DNA of 64,000 nt from Lutraria lutraria. Taxonomy: Eukaryota; Mollusca; Bivalvia; Venerida; Mactridae. Shown here one piece after another: positions 21,175-32,164 of this stretch. The stretch lies in contig OZ026833.1 in assembly GCA_964023205.1 (NCBI GenBank), forward strand, positions 3,098,965 through 3,162,964. The letters run 5' to 3'. The notes beneath the pieces were generated by a model, which made no database searches, was not told where the DNA came from, and was given only the letters and a program-made list of their open reading frames with translations. Each line of letters begins with the position of its first letter. Within the stretch, counting starts at the first letter, position 1. The translations under genes were made by a program, and so were the position numbers.

Positions 21175-22476
21175 TTTGTGCTAAAATTGTGTTTACCTCA
21201 TTTAAATCAGTTGCATCTTGGAGGTACTTTTATAGCCACATTTCCAACAATGCTTTTTGCAAATAGTCCGATGAACAGATATTTTAGTGTCAGTGCTAAT
21301 ACCGGACATAATGTCAAAATACAACCGTTTGCTTTTAGTTCAAAAACATTACAAGGCCTGAGCATTGGTTTCAACGGAAATGCACTGAGTGATTTCATGT
21401 CATTATCTAACATATTTCAAGGATTGCCTTCATTGCAAAAACTGGAATTGAGTTACTTAAACGTGTTCAAGTTGTCGAACGAGTATATCTCGGACCTTTT
21501 CTCTCCGATAACGAACATTATAACTATGATATGTTTTGCCTGTCACATGAAAGGAGACATTTATTATGTTCTGAGAAAGAAACCGCATCTCGTCAAAATA
21601 AACTTGAAAAGTAATTATTTTCAGACTATTTCACCGGGAACATTCAGCACTGATTCAAATATTTCAAAGCTTTATTTAGGTATGATTCAATTTTGGACAC
21701 ATCAGCTCTGATGCTTTGCCTGTTATCTTCCTTGAAAACCTCAACGTTCTTGATTTATAAAAGAAATCCATTACATGTGATTGCAAACTTCTCTGTTTAA
21801 TCAATTGGCTGAAAACATCTTACAAATCTAAGTTGCACTATTATCCGAAAGGATACACGTGTGCGTATACAGCAAAATGGACGATGAAACAACTCCAAGA
21901 AATTAATTTCTCATATTTGGAATGTCATTCTTTCAGTACAATGGAATGGCTCGGTTTGATAGGTTGACCTACTGTTATCATTGTCATTATAACAGCTGTA
22001 TGGAACATAAAACATTACATATACATAATGAGGAGAAGAAGAGAATACACACCACTAGAAGGCAATGTTCATGTTTATGATGCGTTTTTGGCTTACCGAT
22101 GTTAAAAGATGAATTTAATCTTAGATTGTTTGTTCATGATAGAGATTTTCGTTCCGATACATTCATCAATGACAATATAGTTGAACGGATGAAGGAAAGT
22201 AAACGAATAATTTTGGTGCTGTCGAAAAGTTTTGCCAATAGTGGCTGGTGTATGTTTGAACTGAAAGTTGCACATTTGATGCACATTGAAGAAAATATAG
22301 ATGTTATAGCGATCATGTTCGAAGAGTTGTTAGGCAGAAATATAAACAATTCATTGAGAGTTCTCCTGGAATCGACCGCTTATATAGAATGGACTGAAGA
22401 CAGTGTGTGCCATGAGCTGTTTGTAACAAGACTGAAGGATTCTTTAGGGGTCCCTGCCGATGAATGTGACACATAA
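21175..22476 (+). pseudogene. TLR pseudogene A, 3' fragment with open TIR remnant
   Basis: Resumes the receptor broken at 16705. The LRR part (21178-21711) is closest to TLR-4. Lesions: about 38 bases lost just after the junction; a frameshift and stops near 21690-21760; a Gly-to-stop change at about 21966 in the membrane segment; loss of about 20 bases at 22010 (end of the membrane helix) and about 38 bases at 22097 inside the TIR domain after box 1. From 22099 a frame of 125 residues stays open, covering box 2 to the end; its BB loop reads RDFRSD. It could at best make a partial TIR lacking box 1. Confidence 0.9.
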
Positions 22477-23472
22477 CAGAGTGACGACAAACGTGCCAAT
22501 AGCACATTAGATATTAGATCAACCAAATATGAATTCCCTAATGGACGTGAAGCATTGTGTTTCTACTGGTTTAACTGCATACATGTACTAGGTTTTTGTA
22601 TAGTATGTAACTCGTCTAATAAACTATAAATGTATATGTATATATGTATATGAACCAATCAGTTACAATCGAAATTGAGTGCCCATGGCATTGTAATTAA
22701 TATTATTTGCGCTCATAGACGTCTGTTTATTTTACAGATATTTCATGGGTATTTGTGGAACTGTTAAAAATGTGCTCCATTGGTGGAAGGTTGACTTGAT
22801 TTTGAACCTTAGGCCCATTGTAACATTTCAAAAGGTCACCTCGGCACAGAGTACCAAATTTAAGCTGTTCCACTATTGCCCATTTAATAATTGTACTATT
22901 ACCTATTGAATTGTGTAAATGGTTTTATTCGATTTTCCCTCCCATAAATCATGGAAACGATTTGGATTTGACGTCTTCTGCAAAATCACCAATTGTTTAC
23001 CCAAGAATTAAATATTCGCATGCGGGCAACATAATCGTATAAACGCTTGCAGATTGAACTAAAAGCCACTGCCATACCATGACCCGAATTGCAATCGTTA
23101 CGTTTCGACTGATCGAAATAGTATTGATTATTACCGAACGTTCATTACAGATCCACCCAATATCGAGCGAGTAAACACCCGAAAATGTTGCAGTATGACT
23201 CAAATTTAAATCCTGGCAAATATCCACTTTTTATGCAAAACTGTATACAATATCGTTTTTTTTTCACTGTTATGAAAAAAATGTGGAAGGTATGAATAGG
23301 AAACCTGTTTATGTAGTATTTTTGTGAAATGTTTGTTTGATTTGTTATATCAAATGCTTAATTTTTAAAGTATGAATTGCATTGAAAATGTGTTAATTTT
23401 GAGTGTTATGAAATGTTCAAATGATACTATGTTTCTTCATTGATATTTTTATTGCAATAGGAGGAATATAAT
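22477..23472. other. 3' flank of the TLR pseudogene, no gene
   Basis: Follows the TLR 3' flank pattern ('gtgacgacaaacgtgc', 'atgaattccctaatgg'), then a degenerate copy of the hairpin element at 22747-22880 and further shared flank to about 23230. Beyond that AT-rich unique DNA. Confidence 0.55.
22747..22880. mobile_element. Degenerate copy of the 3'-flank hairpin element
   Basis: Diverged relative of 28406-28552: left arm 'gggtatttgtggaactgtt', right arm 'gctgttccactattgccc'. Same place downstream of the TLR, so it was in the ancestral unit. Confidence 0.6.
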
Positions 23473-23546
23473 GCATCCGGTGCGGGGCTAGAACCCATGG
23501 CCTCCTGCATGCAAATGAGATGCTCTACCCACTGACCTAATCAGGC
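23473..23546 (-). repeat. tRNA-Ala-like SINE head 3
   Basis: Reading the minus strand: 'taggtcagtgggtagagca' A box, 'tttgcat' loop with anticodon TGC, 'gggttctagcccc' B-box-like segment. The anticodon stem is imperfect, so a tRNA-derived repeat is preferred. Confidence 0.55.
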
Positions 23547-23720
23547 TATTAATATACCAGCCAATTCATTAAATCAATGCAAGTACAATTGCGCAATAAT
23601 CAGTACTGCTGCATTCCTCCAAATTTATCGCGACAATCACAGATTCTTTTGACTTACCCAGCCTTTGCTTCATCCTTACTGTAGGATTATGGCACCAAAA
23701 GTAATAGGAAGCAATTTTTG

Positions 23721-23790
23721 TACCCGATGCGGGGCTCGAACCCGTAACCTCCTTGCTAGTCAGAAGCTATACAAACTGAGCTAATGGTCC
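23721..23790 (-). repeat. tRNA-Ala-like SINE head 4
   Basis: Minus strand 'tagctcagtttgtatagct' A box, loop 'ctagcaa' (anticodon AGC) and a perfect 'gggttcgagcccc' B box. Acceptor pairing is only partial. Flanked by 'taccagccaattcat'-type sequence like head 3. Confidence 0.55.
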
Positions 23791-24340
23791 TGTTATTAGT
23801 ACAGCCAATTTAGGAATATGAGTACTATATACAGTGCATCTACATTTTCATTTAAGTCTTATACAAGACCAAATACTTATATACATATATACGTCCTCGA
23901 CAAGAGCTATTAGATACATTTATTTTCGAACCGTTACAGCATTCGAAAATCTTACGCATGCGTCGTCCAAATTTGAATTGCAGTCCAATATATTGACCAT
24001 ACTCAATATTACAAAAATAAAATAACGGACGACTGTCAATTGAGAGCCACCCATTCATAAAAATAGTGGACAGTGAGAACAAAAGGATGGTGATTTAACT
24101 GTAACTATAATTGACTTGTACATACTTATTTATTTCATCTGGTTTAATGCCATTTTCAAAATCATTTCCGTTATTGCAGTTAATCTTAACCAGTTTCTCC
24201 GGATTTCATTTAGACCTTAACCATAATTAAACACATTCCATTCACAAGCTATTACTTACCATCACCACATAATTCAGAGGTGGATGACAATTTTACAAAG
24301 GATGTAATAGCATCAGTCAAATGTGTCCCTTCCAGTGTAA

Positions 24341-24416
24341 GCCTCATCTTGGGTTCGAACTCACAACCTCTTGATCAGTAGACCAACGCTCGTACGACTG
24401 AGCTAACCGAGTAGAC
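24341..24416 (-). repeat. tRNA-like SINE head 5
   Basis: Minus strand 'ttagctcagtcgtacgagc' A box and 'gagttcgaaccc' B box; anticodon unclear (possibly GAT). A conserved 'taaccgagtagacacat' border follows. Read as a tRNA-derived repeat. Confidence 0.5.
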
Positions 24417-24881
24417 ACATACTGTTATAATACTTTCAATAACAAATAAGTAAAATGCATATAATTGTGTATATACGAGTATGTACAAGCATTCAATTGT
24501 TATATAATAAATGACATAAACAATAATTTACCTAGATGTGATTTAACTATCTGGTGGATAGGTGTTGGTTGTAAAATTTGTGAAGTAAAAATCTACGCGA
24601 CTATCTTTTTAAAGACATTGTTTGTTTCTGATGACAATCATAATTGTTTATAACAGTGTAGTTAAAATATAGACATATGTACATAATAAATGACACCGGT
24701 AAAGCAAACAAAAATGGAAGGTACGAGTCATAATGATTGTGAAAATGTTCACACATTTCTCATCAGATATCCTCCTAATTCTCATAGAAGCTCTCCAGCT
24801 ACATCGTCGAATGTCTGTGACACGGATCCCAACCCACGGAATTTGCATGACTGCCAGTTCGACAATATAACACCAGCTGCT
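24417..24881. other. AT-rich spacer, no gene supported
   Basis: Short frames exist on both strands, for example a 79-codon frame from 24690, kept in copy B at 57650 only because the two copies are nearly identical. No domain is recognisable. Confidence 0.4.
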
Positions 24882-25872
24882 TCAAAAGTTCACATTGAGT
24901 ATTGTCTGGAAAATGAAACTATGGTGTGATTTTATCGATTGAAAACAAAATGGAACTGGATTGTCACGGAGGTCCTATTCATACTATTTACTGAAGCATT
25001 TAACAGTCTGACTTAACATAGACTAAATAAAAAATAAACACTAACCATTCTGATTTAGACATATAAAATATCATTTATAGCGTAACCACTTAGCAGTATT
25101 ATCTAGAAACTGTGAGTAATTGAAGCTTATGTATGTCTAGAGTTTTTCGTTACGACAGTAGAATCTGCAAAAGTATCCATTAGGTTCAGAATTTTATAAA
25201 TTTAACGAAATTGTAAACGGACTCAAGGGGAACAACTACGATTTAAACATAATGAGTTATTACAGTAATTAACTCCCTTGAGTAAATGAAATTGATCAGT
25301 TTCTGCACGCTGTGATTTAAACTTAACTGAAGGTAACAAAATACTTAAAACCGGATATTTGTTTTTACATTTTAAGACCCTGCATGTAAAATGGTTTTTG
25401 CCATATAACTATTCCTGTTGACTTAATCTTGTTGCATTTCGTAGTAAATGTAATATAAATGTAGTATAATGCCTTAACGCTATTTAGAAAATGTAACAAT
25501 AAATATAACGCATCAAAATTACAATTAATAGTCCTGTTTTGAGTTATGCAGGACTGGTCTTAAATAAAAATTTTTCCAAAATAGATATGCTCCTTTCGGT
25601 TCGAAATTACTTTCCAATAACAGCGAATATCATTTTGAAAAAAATTGTTCAATGTGTAACAGTCATGTCCATTAAATTACAAAGATAGTTTTTGTTTGAA
25701 CTGTAGTGAATAACGATCAGATTAAGAGCAACATATTTTCACACTTTTTGAAATCTATTTGATAAATCCTGTCACTTATAGCTGTATACACTTTACGTTA
25801 GTAGATATATTCTAATAGACAAATTCTCCACGAAGTTTTGCAATGGTTTCGACTTTATCTGTACATTTTCGA
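24882..25872. repeat. Recently duplicated upstream block, copy in front of TLR-3A
   Basis: About 1 kb nearly identical to 7814-8548 plus 10345-10595 and to 41972-42972. It ends at 25872 inside 'gtacattttcga', where the block before TLR-2 continues for another 2 kb; here it jumps directly to the last 180 bases before TLR-3A. Confidence 0.85.
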
Positions 25873-25884
25873 TACCTTACGTAT

Positions 25885-25960
25885 AAATGATGTAAAACAT
25901 GAAACTAACCTATTAGAGCAGGAAGAAAAACACTGACTTGGACGAGATGTAAAAAAGGCC
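25885..25960 (+). promoter_or_regulatory. Truncated TLR-proximal element (TLR-3A)
   Basis: Keeps 'gagcaggaagaaaaacac' but jumps to 'gacgagatgtaaaa', losing the roughly 45-60 bases that in the other genes hold the TATA-like core and the 'atcgga' stretch. The 17-bp minisatellite is missing too. Either another start is used or expression is altered. Confidence 0.5.
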
Positions 25961-26051
25961 AACATTCATTTCCTTGCACTACTTTTCACAAGTGTGTGTT
26001 AAAGTCAGTGATGAACTCACTCTGGTGTATTACGAAATATAAACTGTAATT

Positions 26052-28121
26052 ATGGATATGAATGTTTCAACTTTTTGGATTATATTTGCTGTTCACATTA
26101 ATCTAGTGACGGGAAATGATTGTTTTTTCTATGGTGTTCAGGCGGTTTGCAAATATGCAGGATTATCATACATCCCAGACATACCAGCTTACATCAAAAC
26201 ACTAGAATTTATTGGAAATGAACTTCCAACAGTAACAAAGGCGACGTTTCAAAATATTGAAATGCCGAGTAATCTGTCGACAATGATCCTCTCTTCAAAC
26301 AGAATCTGCAATATTTCCGAAGACGCATTTGACGCATTCTCTAATCTCTCGACCTTAGAACTCACTGACAACAGGATTAATATGAATGATATGAAAATCC
26401 TACTTGTAAAATTATCCCAAGGAAGTCCTCTGAATACACTTTATTTGAATTCTATGGGTAGTGATGTTATAATTAGTGAAACGTTTTCATTGTTGAATAA
26501 AACACCTGCCTATTCTCTGTTCTTGATAAACAACGATATCAAGGAGTTCCCTATGGACACGTTTAAGCGTTTGAGCAATATAATTGAACTAGTTCTAGAT
26601 ATTAATGCTATATCAGATGTCAAGTTACCTTTAATGGACTCGTTGATGGAATTAAGAATGAATCGTAACCATTTGAAGGCCGTTCCAGAATTTTGTTCAG
26701 ATCGTAATACCTCTTTGGCTAAGAAGTTGCACAATTTGTTTTTGGATTATAACGAAATCGATGCTATTAGCAATGCAGTGTTCCGGTGTTTACCTAATTT
26801 AAACAAGTTGCATCTTACAGGCAATTTCATAGCCATTTATCCGACAATGCTTTTTGCAAATAGTCCAAAGATCACAACGTTTGTTGCTGAGTCTAATGGC
26901 GGACATGATATTAAAGTACAACCATTTGCATTTAGTTCTAAAACCTTACAATATCTGACAATAAGTTTCAATGGAAATGCATTGGATGTTTTCGTGTCAC
27001 TATCTAACACATTTCAAAAATTGCCTTCATTGCAAAGACTGGAATTGAGTTACATTACCATGTTTCAATTGTCTAACGAAAATATTTTGGAACTCTTCTC
27101 ACCGATAACGAACGTTACAACAATACAATGTTTTAGGTGTCACTTGCAAGGCGATCTTAACAATATACTGAGAAAGAAACCACATCTTGTCAAAATAAAC
27201 CTGAAAAGTAATTATTTTCTAAACATTTCACCGGGAACATTTACTGATGATTCAAACATTTCAAAGCTTTATTTAGGTTTGAACAAGTTTGGACACTTCA
27301 GCTCAGATGCTTTGCCCGTTACCTTTCTTGATAACCTCAAAGTTCTAGATTTATCAAAAAATCCATTTATATGTGATTGCAAACTCCTCTGGTTAATTGA
27401 GTGGCTGAAAACAGCTAACAAGTCTAAGTTGCAATTTTATCCGGAAGGATACACGTGTGCATCTCCAGCAAAATGGGCTAATAAACAACTCCAAGAAGTT
27501 AATTTCTCATATTTGGAATGTCATCCTTTCAGTACAATTGAATGGCTCGGTTTGATAGGTGGACCTACCGTTATCATTATCATTATAACAGCTGTGGTTC
27601 TCTATCGAAACAGATGGAACATAAAACATTACATATACCTAATGAGGAGAAGAAGAGAATACACACCACTTGAAGGCAATGTTTACGTTTACGATGCCTT
27701 TGTGGCTTACAGTGATACCGAATCACGTTGGATTAAGGAAGTTTTGGTACCGATGTTAGAAGATGAATTTAATCTTAGATTGTGTGTTCATGACAGAGAT
27801 TTTCACGCCGGTACATTCATCAATGACAATATAGTAGAACGGATGAGGGAAAGTGAAAGAATAATTTTGGTGCTGTCGAATAGTTTTGCTAATAGTGGGT
27901 GGTGCATGTTTGAACTGAAAGTTGCGCATTCGATGCACATTGAAGAAAATGTAGATGTTATAGCCATTATGTTCGAAGAGTTGTTGGGCAGAAATATAAA
28001 CAATTCATTGAGAGTTCTCTTGGAATCGACTACCTTCATAGAATGGACCGAAGACATTTCAGGCCATGAACTGTTTGTAACAAGACTAAAGGATTCTTTA
28101 CGTGTCAATGTCAATGGATGA
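26052..28121 (+). CDS. Toll-like receptor, single exon (TLR-3A)
   Basis: Complete 689-residue receptor, two residues shorter than TLR-1 because of a 6-base difference near residue 220. Signal peptide about 1-21 (second ATG in frame at codon 3), LRRNT-like cysteines, leucine-rich repeats to about 428, LRRCT, membrane helix about 499-518, TIR about 546-688 with box 1 YDAFVAYS and BB loop RDFHAG (alanine 586 for proline). It ends in VNVNG like TLR-2. Its ectodomain is more distant from TLR-1/TLR-4 than its TIR domain. By eye it differs from TLR-3B at four bases, three of them changing residues (V/A near 242, T/S near 425, L/M near 622). Its upstream region is rearranged and lacks the TATA-like element. 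Confidence 0.95.
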   Translation: MDMNVSTFWIIFAVHINLVTGNDCFFYGVQAVCKYAGLSYIPDIPAYIKTLEFIGNELPTVTKATFQNIEMPSNLSTMILSSNRICNISEDAFDAFSNLSTLELTDNRINMNDMKILLVKLSQGSPLNTLYLNSMGSDVIISETFSLLNKTPAYSLFLINNDIKEFPMDTFKRLSNIIELVLDINAISDVKLPLMDSLMELRMNRNHLKAVPEFCSDRNTSLAKKLHNLFLDYNEIDAISNAVFRCLPNLNKLHLTGNFIAIYPTMLFANSPKITTFVAESNGGHDIKVQPFAFSSKTLQYLTISFNGNALDVFVSLSNTFQKLPSLQRLELSYITMFQLSNENILELFSPITNVTTIQCFRCHLQGDLNNILRKKPHLVKINLKSNYFLNISPGTFTDDSNISKLYLGLNKFGHFSSDALPVTFLDNLKVLDLSKNPFICDCKLLWLIEWLKTANKSKLQFYPEGYTCASPAKWANKQLQEVNFSYLECHPFSTIEWLGLIGGPTVIIIIITAVVLYRNRWNIKHYIYLMRRRREYTPLEGNVYVYDAFVAYSDTESRWIKEVLVPMLEDEFNLRLCVHDRDFHAGTFINDNIVERMRESERIILVLSNSFANSGWCMFELKVAHSMHIEENVDVIAIMFEELLGRNINNSLRVLLESTTFIEWTEDISGHELFVTRLKDSLRVNVNG

Positions 28122-28980
28122 GACACACAACAGGATGACGGCAAACGGGCTAATAACATATTAATTATCAGATCAACCACATATGAATTGCTTGATGGAT
28201 TTGAAGCATTGTGTCTGTATTGGTTTGACTGTATACTAGGTTTATGTATAATATTTTACTCATCTATAAATTGACCATACACTATAAAACTATATACATG
28301 TACATGAAACCATAAGTTACAGCCGAAATTGAGTGTGCATGACAGAGTAAATCTGAATTATTATTTGCGCTCAGAAACGTCTGTATATTACACAGTGATT
28401 TCATTGGCATTTGTGGAACTGTTAAAACCGTTCTCCCGTGGCGGAGCGGTGACGTAATTGTTAACTGTTGTCCCGAGGCCTGAAACCCAGCGTATGTTTT
28501 CCAAAAGTCACCTCGGCTTATCGGACTACACTTTGACTGTTCCACAAATGCCCATTAAATAACTGTTGTATTACCTAATGCATTAATATAAATGTTTTTT
28601 TTTTGTCTTATATTTTTTCCTCTTACAAATCAGGGATATGTTTAGGATTTGACATTTTCTACATCATCACCAATACTAGTAATTATTATTATTTACATCA
28701 GAATTAGAAATTCGCGTGTAGACATCGGAGTCGTATAACGCTTTCAGATTGAACCGCCGTACTATAACCCGAATTGCAATCGTTACGGTACACCTCAACC
28801 GGAGTGGTGCTGATTGTTACAGAACGTACATTAAAGTTCCACCCAATATCGAGCCACTAAATACTCGAAAATGGTTTTCATTATAAAATTTGAAATCCTG
28901 GCAAATATCCAACCTTGTTGTAAAACTGCAAAGAATAACGAAATAACATTTGTATAATGCGTTGGGTAATAAAATGCACT
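28122..28980. other. 3' flank of TLR-3A
   Basis: Shared with the flanks of TLR-4 and the pseudogene. No strong AATAAA close to the stop; ATTAAA at 28555-28560, just after the hairpin element, is a weak alternative, and AATAAA occurs at about 28970. Contains the hairpin at 28406-28552. No gene. Confidence 0.55.
28406..28552. mobile_element. 147-bp hairpin MITE in the TLR 3' flank
   Basis: Arms 'ggcatttgtggaac' and 'gttccacaaatgcc' are perfect inverted repeats and CATT flanks both sides, a possible 4-bp target duplication. A second nested inverted pair ('ccgaggcc', 'cacctcgg') lies inside. Copies at 39837-39967 and (degenerate) 22747-22880 are in the same position, so insertion preceded the TLR duplications. 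Confidence 0.75.
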
Positions 28981-28984
28981 ATTT

Positions 28985-29405
28985 TTTATATAATACAACA
29001 TTGGAATACAATACATTACTTGTATGTAATGCACTGTTTCGATTTAAAACATTGTTTGTATATGAATCACTGTTTGTATACAATACACTGTGAACATAAT
29101 ACACTTTTTGTTTGTATTAAGCCGTTGTATATCATACATTGTTTGTATATAATACGCTATTTGTATATGGTACTGTGTTTGTATGTGGTATTCTGTTTGT
29201 ACATATTACACTGTTTGTACATACTAGACTTTTTTGTATAAAAAACACTGTTTGTACATAGTACACTGTTTGTACATCATGCACTATTTGTACTAAATAC
29301 AAACTTTGTTTATAATACAATGCTTGCATATAATACACTATTAGTATATAATTTAATGTCTGTAAATAATGCACGGTTTGTATGTAACACGCTGTTTTTA
29401 TCTAA
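28985..29405. repeat. 18-bp minisatellite downstream of TLR-3A
   Basis: Degenerate 'tgtttgtatataatacac' units, same family as 5281-5900 but without a clean 72-bp higher-order period. Produces spurious open frames of LYI/HCLY-type repeats on both strands. Confidence 0.85.
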
Positions 29406-29419
29406 TCATTGCATATATA

Positions 29420-30704
29420 TATATTCTTTATTTAAGTCTCATTCACATATATACAAATACAATCACATTACATTATATCACAGAGTCATTATTATGTGAC
29501 CATTCTAACAGAGAATTATAAGAGACTGGTAAAATTATTCACAAGAAAAGTACAAACTAAAACTACATATATTTATATATATATTATTACTGTTACTATA
29601 CATGTATTCATATTATATTATAATAAAATAAAAATCTAGCTTTAAACCGACAAAAGAGTTAAAAAGTAATACTACACTTGCTTATAAATAATAAAATAAT
29701 GCTAGTCTTAATCTACTTATTAAGAATATGTCTTAAATACAATGAACATAAAAATGAAAAATATAATAAATTATTAAACTATTAAGAGGTATAGCTGGAA
29801 ACAAAATGATAAAAAAGTTACACATGACAGACGTGTAACGGGAAATAACAACAATTGGAATAATAATAATAAAAAACAAAGTTATCTACATAGATAAGAA
29901 CTTCTACGATTTAAAATATTACAGCAGGTTTCGGCACTTAAACGAATCAAATCCGGGTGAGTAAATAACACGACTAGTTTATCGTTGTCTGACAAATTAT
30001 AAAATATATCACAAACTTCTGTAGCTTGTTGTACAAGATTAAAACGTAAGTCTTCATATAAACTGCAGTTAAGTATTACATGGCATCCATCTTCAATAAA
30101 AATATTACAGAAAGGACAAGTTCTTTCATCCACAGGTAACCTTTCATATCTACCAGTTTCAAGCCTAATTGGTGCAACGCCACATCTGAATTTACAAAAA
30201 GCCGATCTATGACTAAATGGCAAGATCATTTTACAATATTGTTCAACAGTAATATGTTGTTTAAACAGGGCATAGGTGTGTAGTTCATTTTCACCTCTAC
30301 CGCTACGACTTGAAACTTGTTGTACCGAATTAAGCCATTCTGTTTTAAAAATATTGAACATACGTTCCTCCACAGCGCGTTTAAAACTATGTTTCGGGAT
30401 GGCTTTATTGATGTCACTATATTGATACAAATCAAGCTCAAACAATTTTCTTTTAACATTATGATGCCAGTTTTTACAAGAATTATTTGCTAGAGAAATT
30501 GCCCAAAGTGCTATACGTTTAGTGAGACGAGATGCATGTAATGAATTTAATCTTGTCCAATATGTAGAGATACAGCTCCACTGCCGAACTATAGGCGGCG
30601 TCCATGCCATTTCGCCAGTAACGGCCGAATTCGGAGTGTACTTGCCAACCCCTAAGAAGTAACGCATAGCCTTATTTTGAACAGCATCAATACATGAAAA
30701 GGCT
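29420..30704 (-). mobile_element. 5'-truncated non-LTR retrotransposon (LINE), copy A
   Basis: On the minus strand a frame runs from the broken 5' end near 30704 (in-frame CIDAVQNKAMRYFLGVGKYT, first ATG at 30667) to a stop at 29882. The GVGKYTPN segment and a C-terminal zinc-knuckle-like CPFCNIF...H...C pattern are typical of the last part of LINE reverse-transcriptase proteins (CR1/L2-like group, by memory of the motif). The endonuclease and the reverse-transcriptase catalytic core are missing. About 460 bases of AT-rich 3' tail follow. The empty site is preserved after TLR-4 at about 41330, giving an insertion of about 1.3 kb. Dead on arrival. Confidence 0.85.
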
Positions 30705-31863
30705 TATGTCTAATACATTATTTGCATGTAATACACGATCTTGTTTCAATTTTCTTAATGATCTATGATATAATTCACATACCTCGGCAAATCATGATAC
30801 TATTACAGCAAAAACCAACTTTGGTGTTGTAAATTCGTTCGTACTGAACTATAAATATATGTTGTACAGTCGTGTAAATATAAGCTATAATTTAAAACAG
30901 AATTGTTTGTAAAGTACATTTTTGTACTTACATAATGAGATCTTGATACCGTGACACTTTTCTTATATATACATCATTCATAAAGCTTCCCAATGGTTTC
31001 GGCCTGTTTCATCATGATTTGTGGTCAGGAATATAATTATGACTCTGTGCTTACGCAATCAGATATGAGGAGTAAAACTTGTAGCTAACGAAAGAGTTTG
31101 TACTTGTTCACACTTAATTACAGATCCATACAGGCTGCGTGGCCGTGTTACAACACAAACTAAATTTGGACTGTCCTTCATGTTTATAACATTCATACCT
31201 AAGAAAGAAAAATATTTCCTTGATGAGATATGAAACTATTTAGCCTCTTACGTTTGCTAGAACAAAAGCAATACATTAACAATTACAAAGCACTTTAGTC
31301 ATAATAAGTATTCAGAATAACTTTGAAGTGTGGCTTAAGTGACCCTAAAAAAACTTTGACTCGATTTATTTTATCAAGGCAAGTAAGAAACATGCATTGG
31401 ACTTTATACAACAGTTACATGATTGCTTCATAGTAACATACAAACCTAACTAATTTGTCCCAACATGATTGTGTTTGGTAACAGGAAACTGTTTAATTGC
31501 AACAATAAACTTTCTGTCCTGTGACTATCTGTAAAGTTTGCGATATCATAAGAAAGTTTCGATTGTGTGCGTAATTTAGAAAATGAATGCTGTCTTTCCT
31601 TTTATCCTACTACACCAAAGTAACACACGCGGAAAATTAGCCGTTCTATCGTGCAAATATGATACTTTACTAATATAATTTACTATAATGTTCAATACAA
31701 AATGATGCGAGCAAGATAGATAATAATGAGCTGTAAGTTAAGAGCATCATGTTACTTAAGTGGAAACAAGAGTAACTGTAATAAAACAATACTGAGATAG
31801 CGTAGAAATATACTTTGAGCTACCGTCTTCATATGGAGACTAAAGGTCTAAAATAACGTGGTA
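30705..31863. other. Unit-junction spacer and upstream block, no gene
   Basis: Starts with the spacer also seen at 41340-41450 and continues as a diverged upstream block. No frame or element of note. Near-identity to copy B is followed up to 31040, where the window ends for B. Confidence 0.5.
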
Positions 31864-32064
31864 TATTGTTTTGATACCACAGGGTCTAGAAATATAAAGG
31901 CGTCAACGAGTTCGAAGGTTTGTCGTAGAAGTGTTGGCTGGAACATGCGGTACATGAAAAACTCGAAACATTTAAACTTTCGACGAAAAATACGACTAAC
32001 CTTCGAACTCATGGGCTCCGCCATTGTTGTAGACCCTGTGGTATCAATCAATATCAAAACAATA
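31864..32064. mobile_element. Fold-back MITE with 'agggtcta' arms
   Basis: Left arm 'tattgttttgat..accacagggtcta' and right arm 'tagaccctgtggtat..atcaaaacaata' are inverted; pairing extends inward through 'gagttcgaaggtt'. A diverged half copy lies at 33657-33760 next to the decayed TLR. No coding capacity is inferred despite frames on both strands. Confidence 0.7.
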
Positions 32065-32164
32065 TGTAATGTTATGATAGGCCGTATTATTATAACAATC
32101 AGTTTCATCATACATGCAGGACTGGTTCTTATAATATTTAAACTAGACAACTGAGAACATCTTG

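Larger units (their letters stand above)
7814..31040. repeat. Segmental duplication, copy A
   Basis: From 7814 the sequence matches 41981 onward almost base for base through TLR-2, the split pseudogene, TLR-3 and the LINE. The offset is 34167-34169 up to 8548, about 32373 after the Harbinger-like insertion, about 32360 by 12300, and exactly 32960 after the minisatellite. The match still holds at the window end (31040 against 64000), so the right border of A is not known. Left junction is abrupt at 7814. Confidence 0.95.

Noticed and set aside
29882..30667. Host gene of 261 residues on the minus strand
   Set aside because: Motifs fit the C-terminal part of a LINE reverse-transcriptase protein, the frame continues upstream past the ATG to a truncation point, and an empty site exists after TLR-4.
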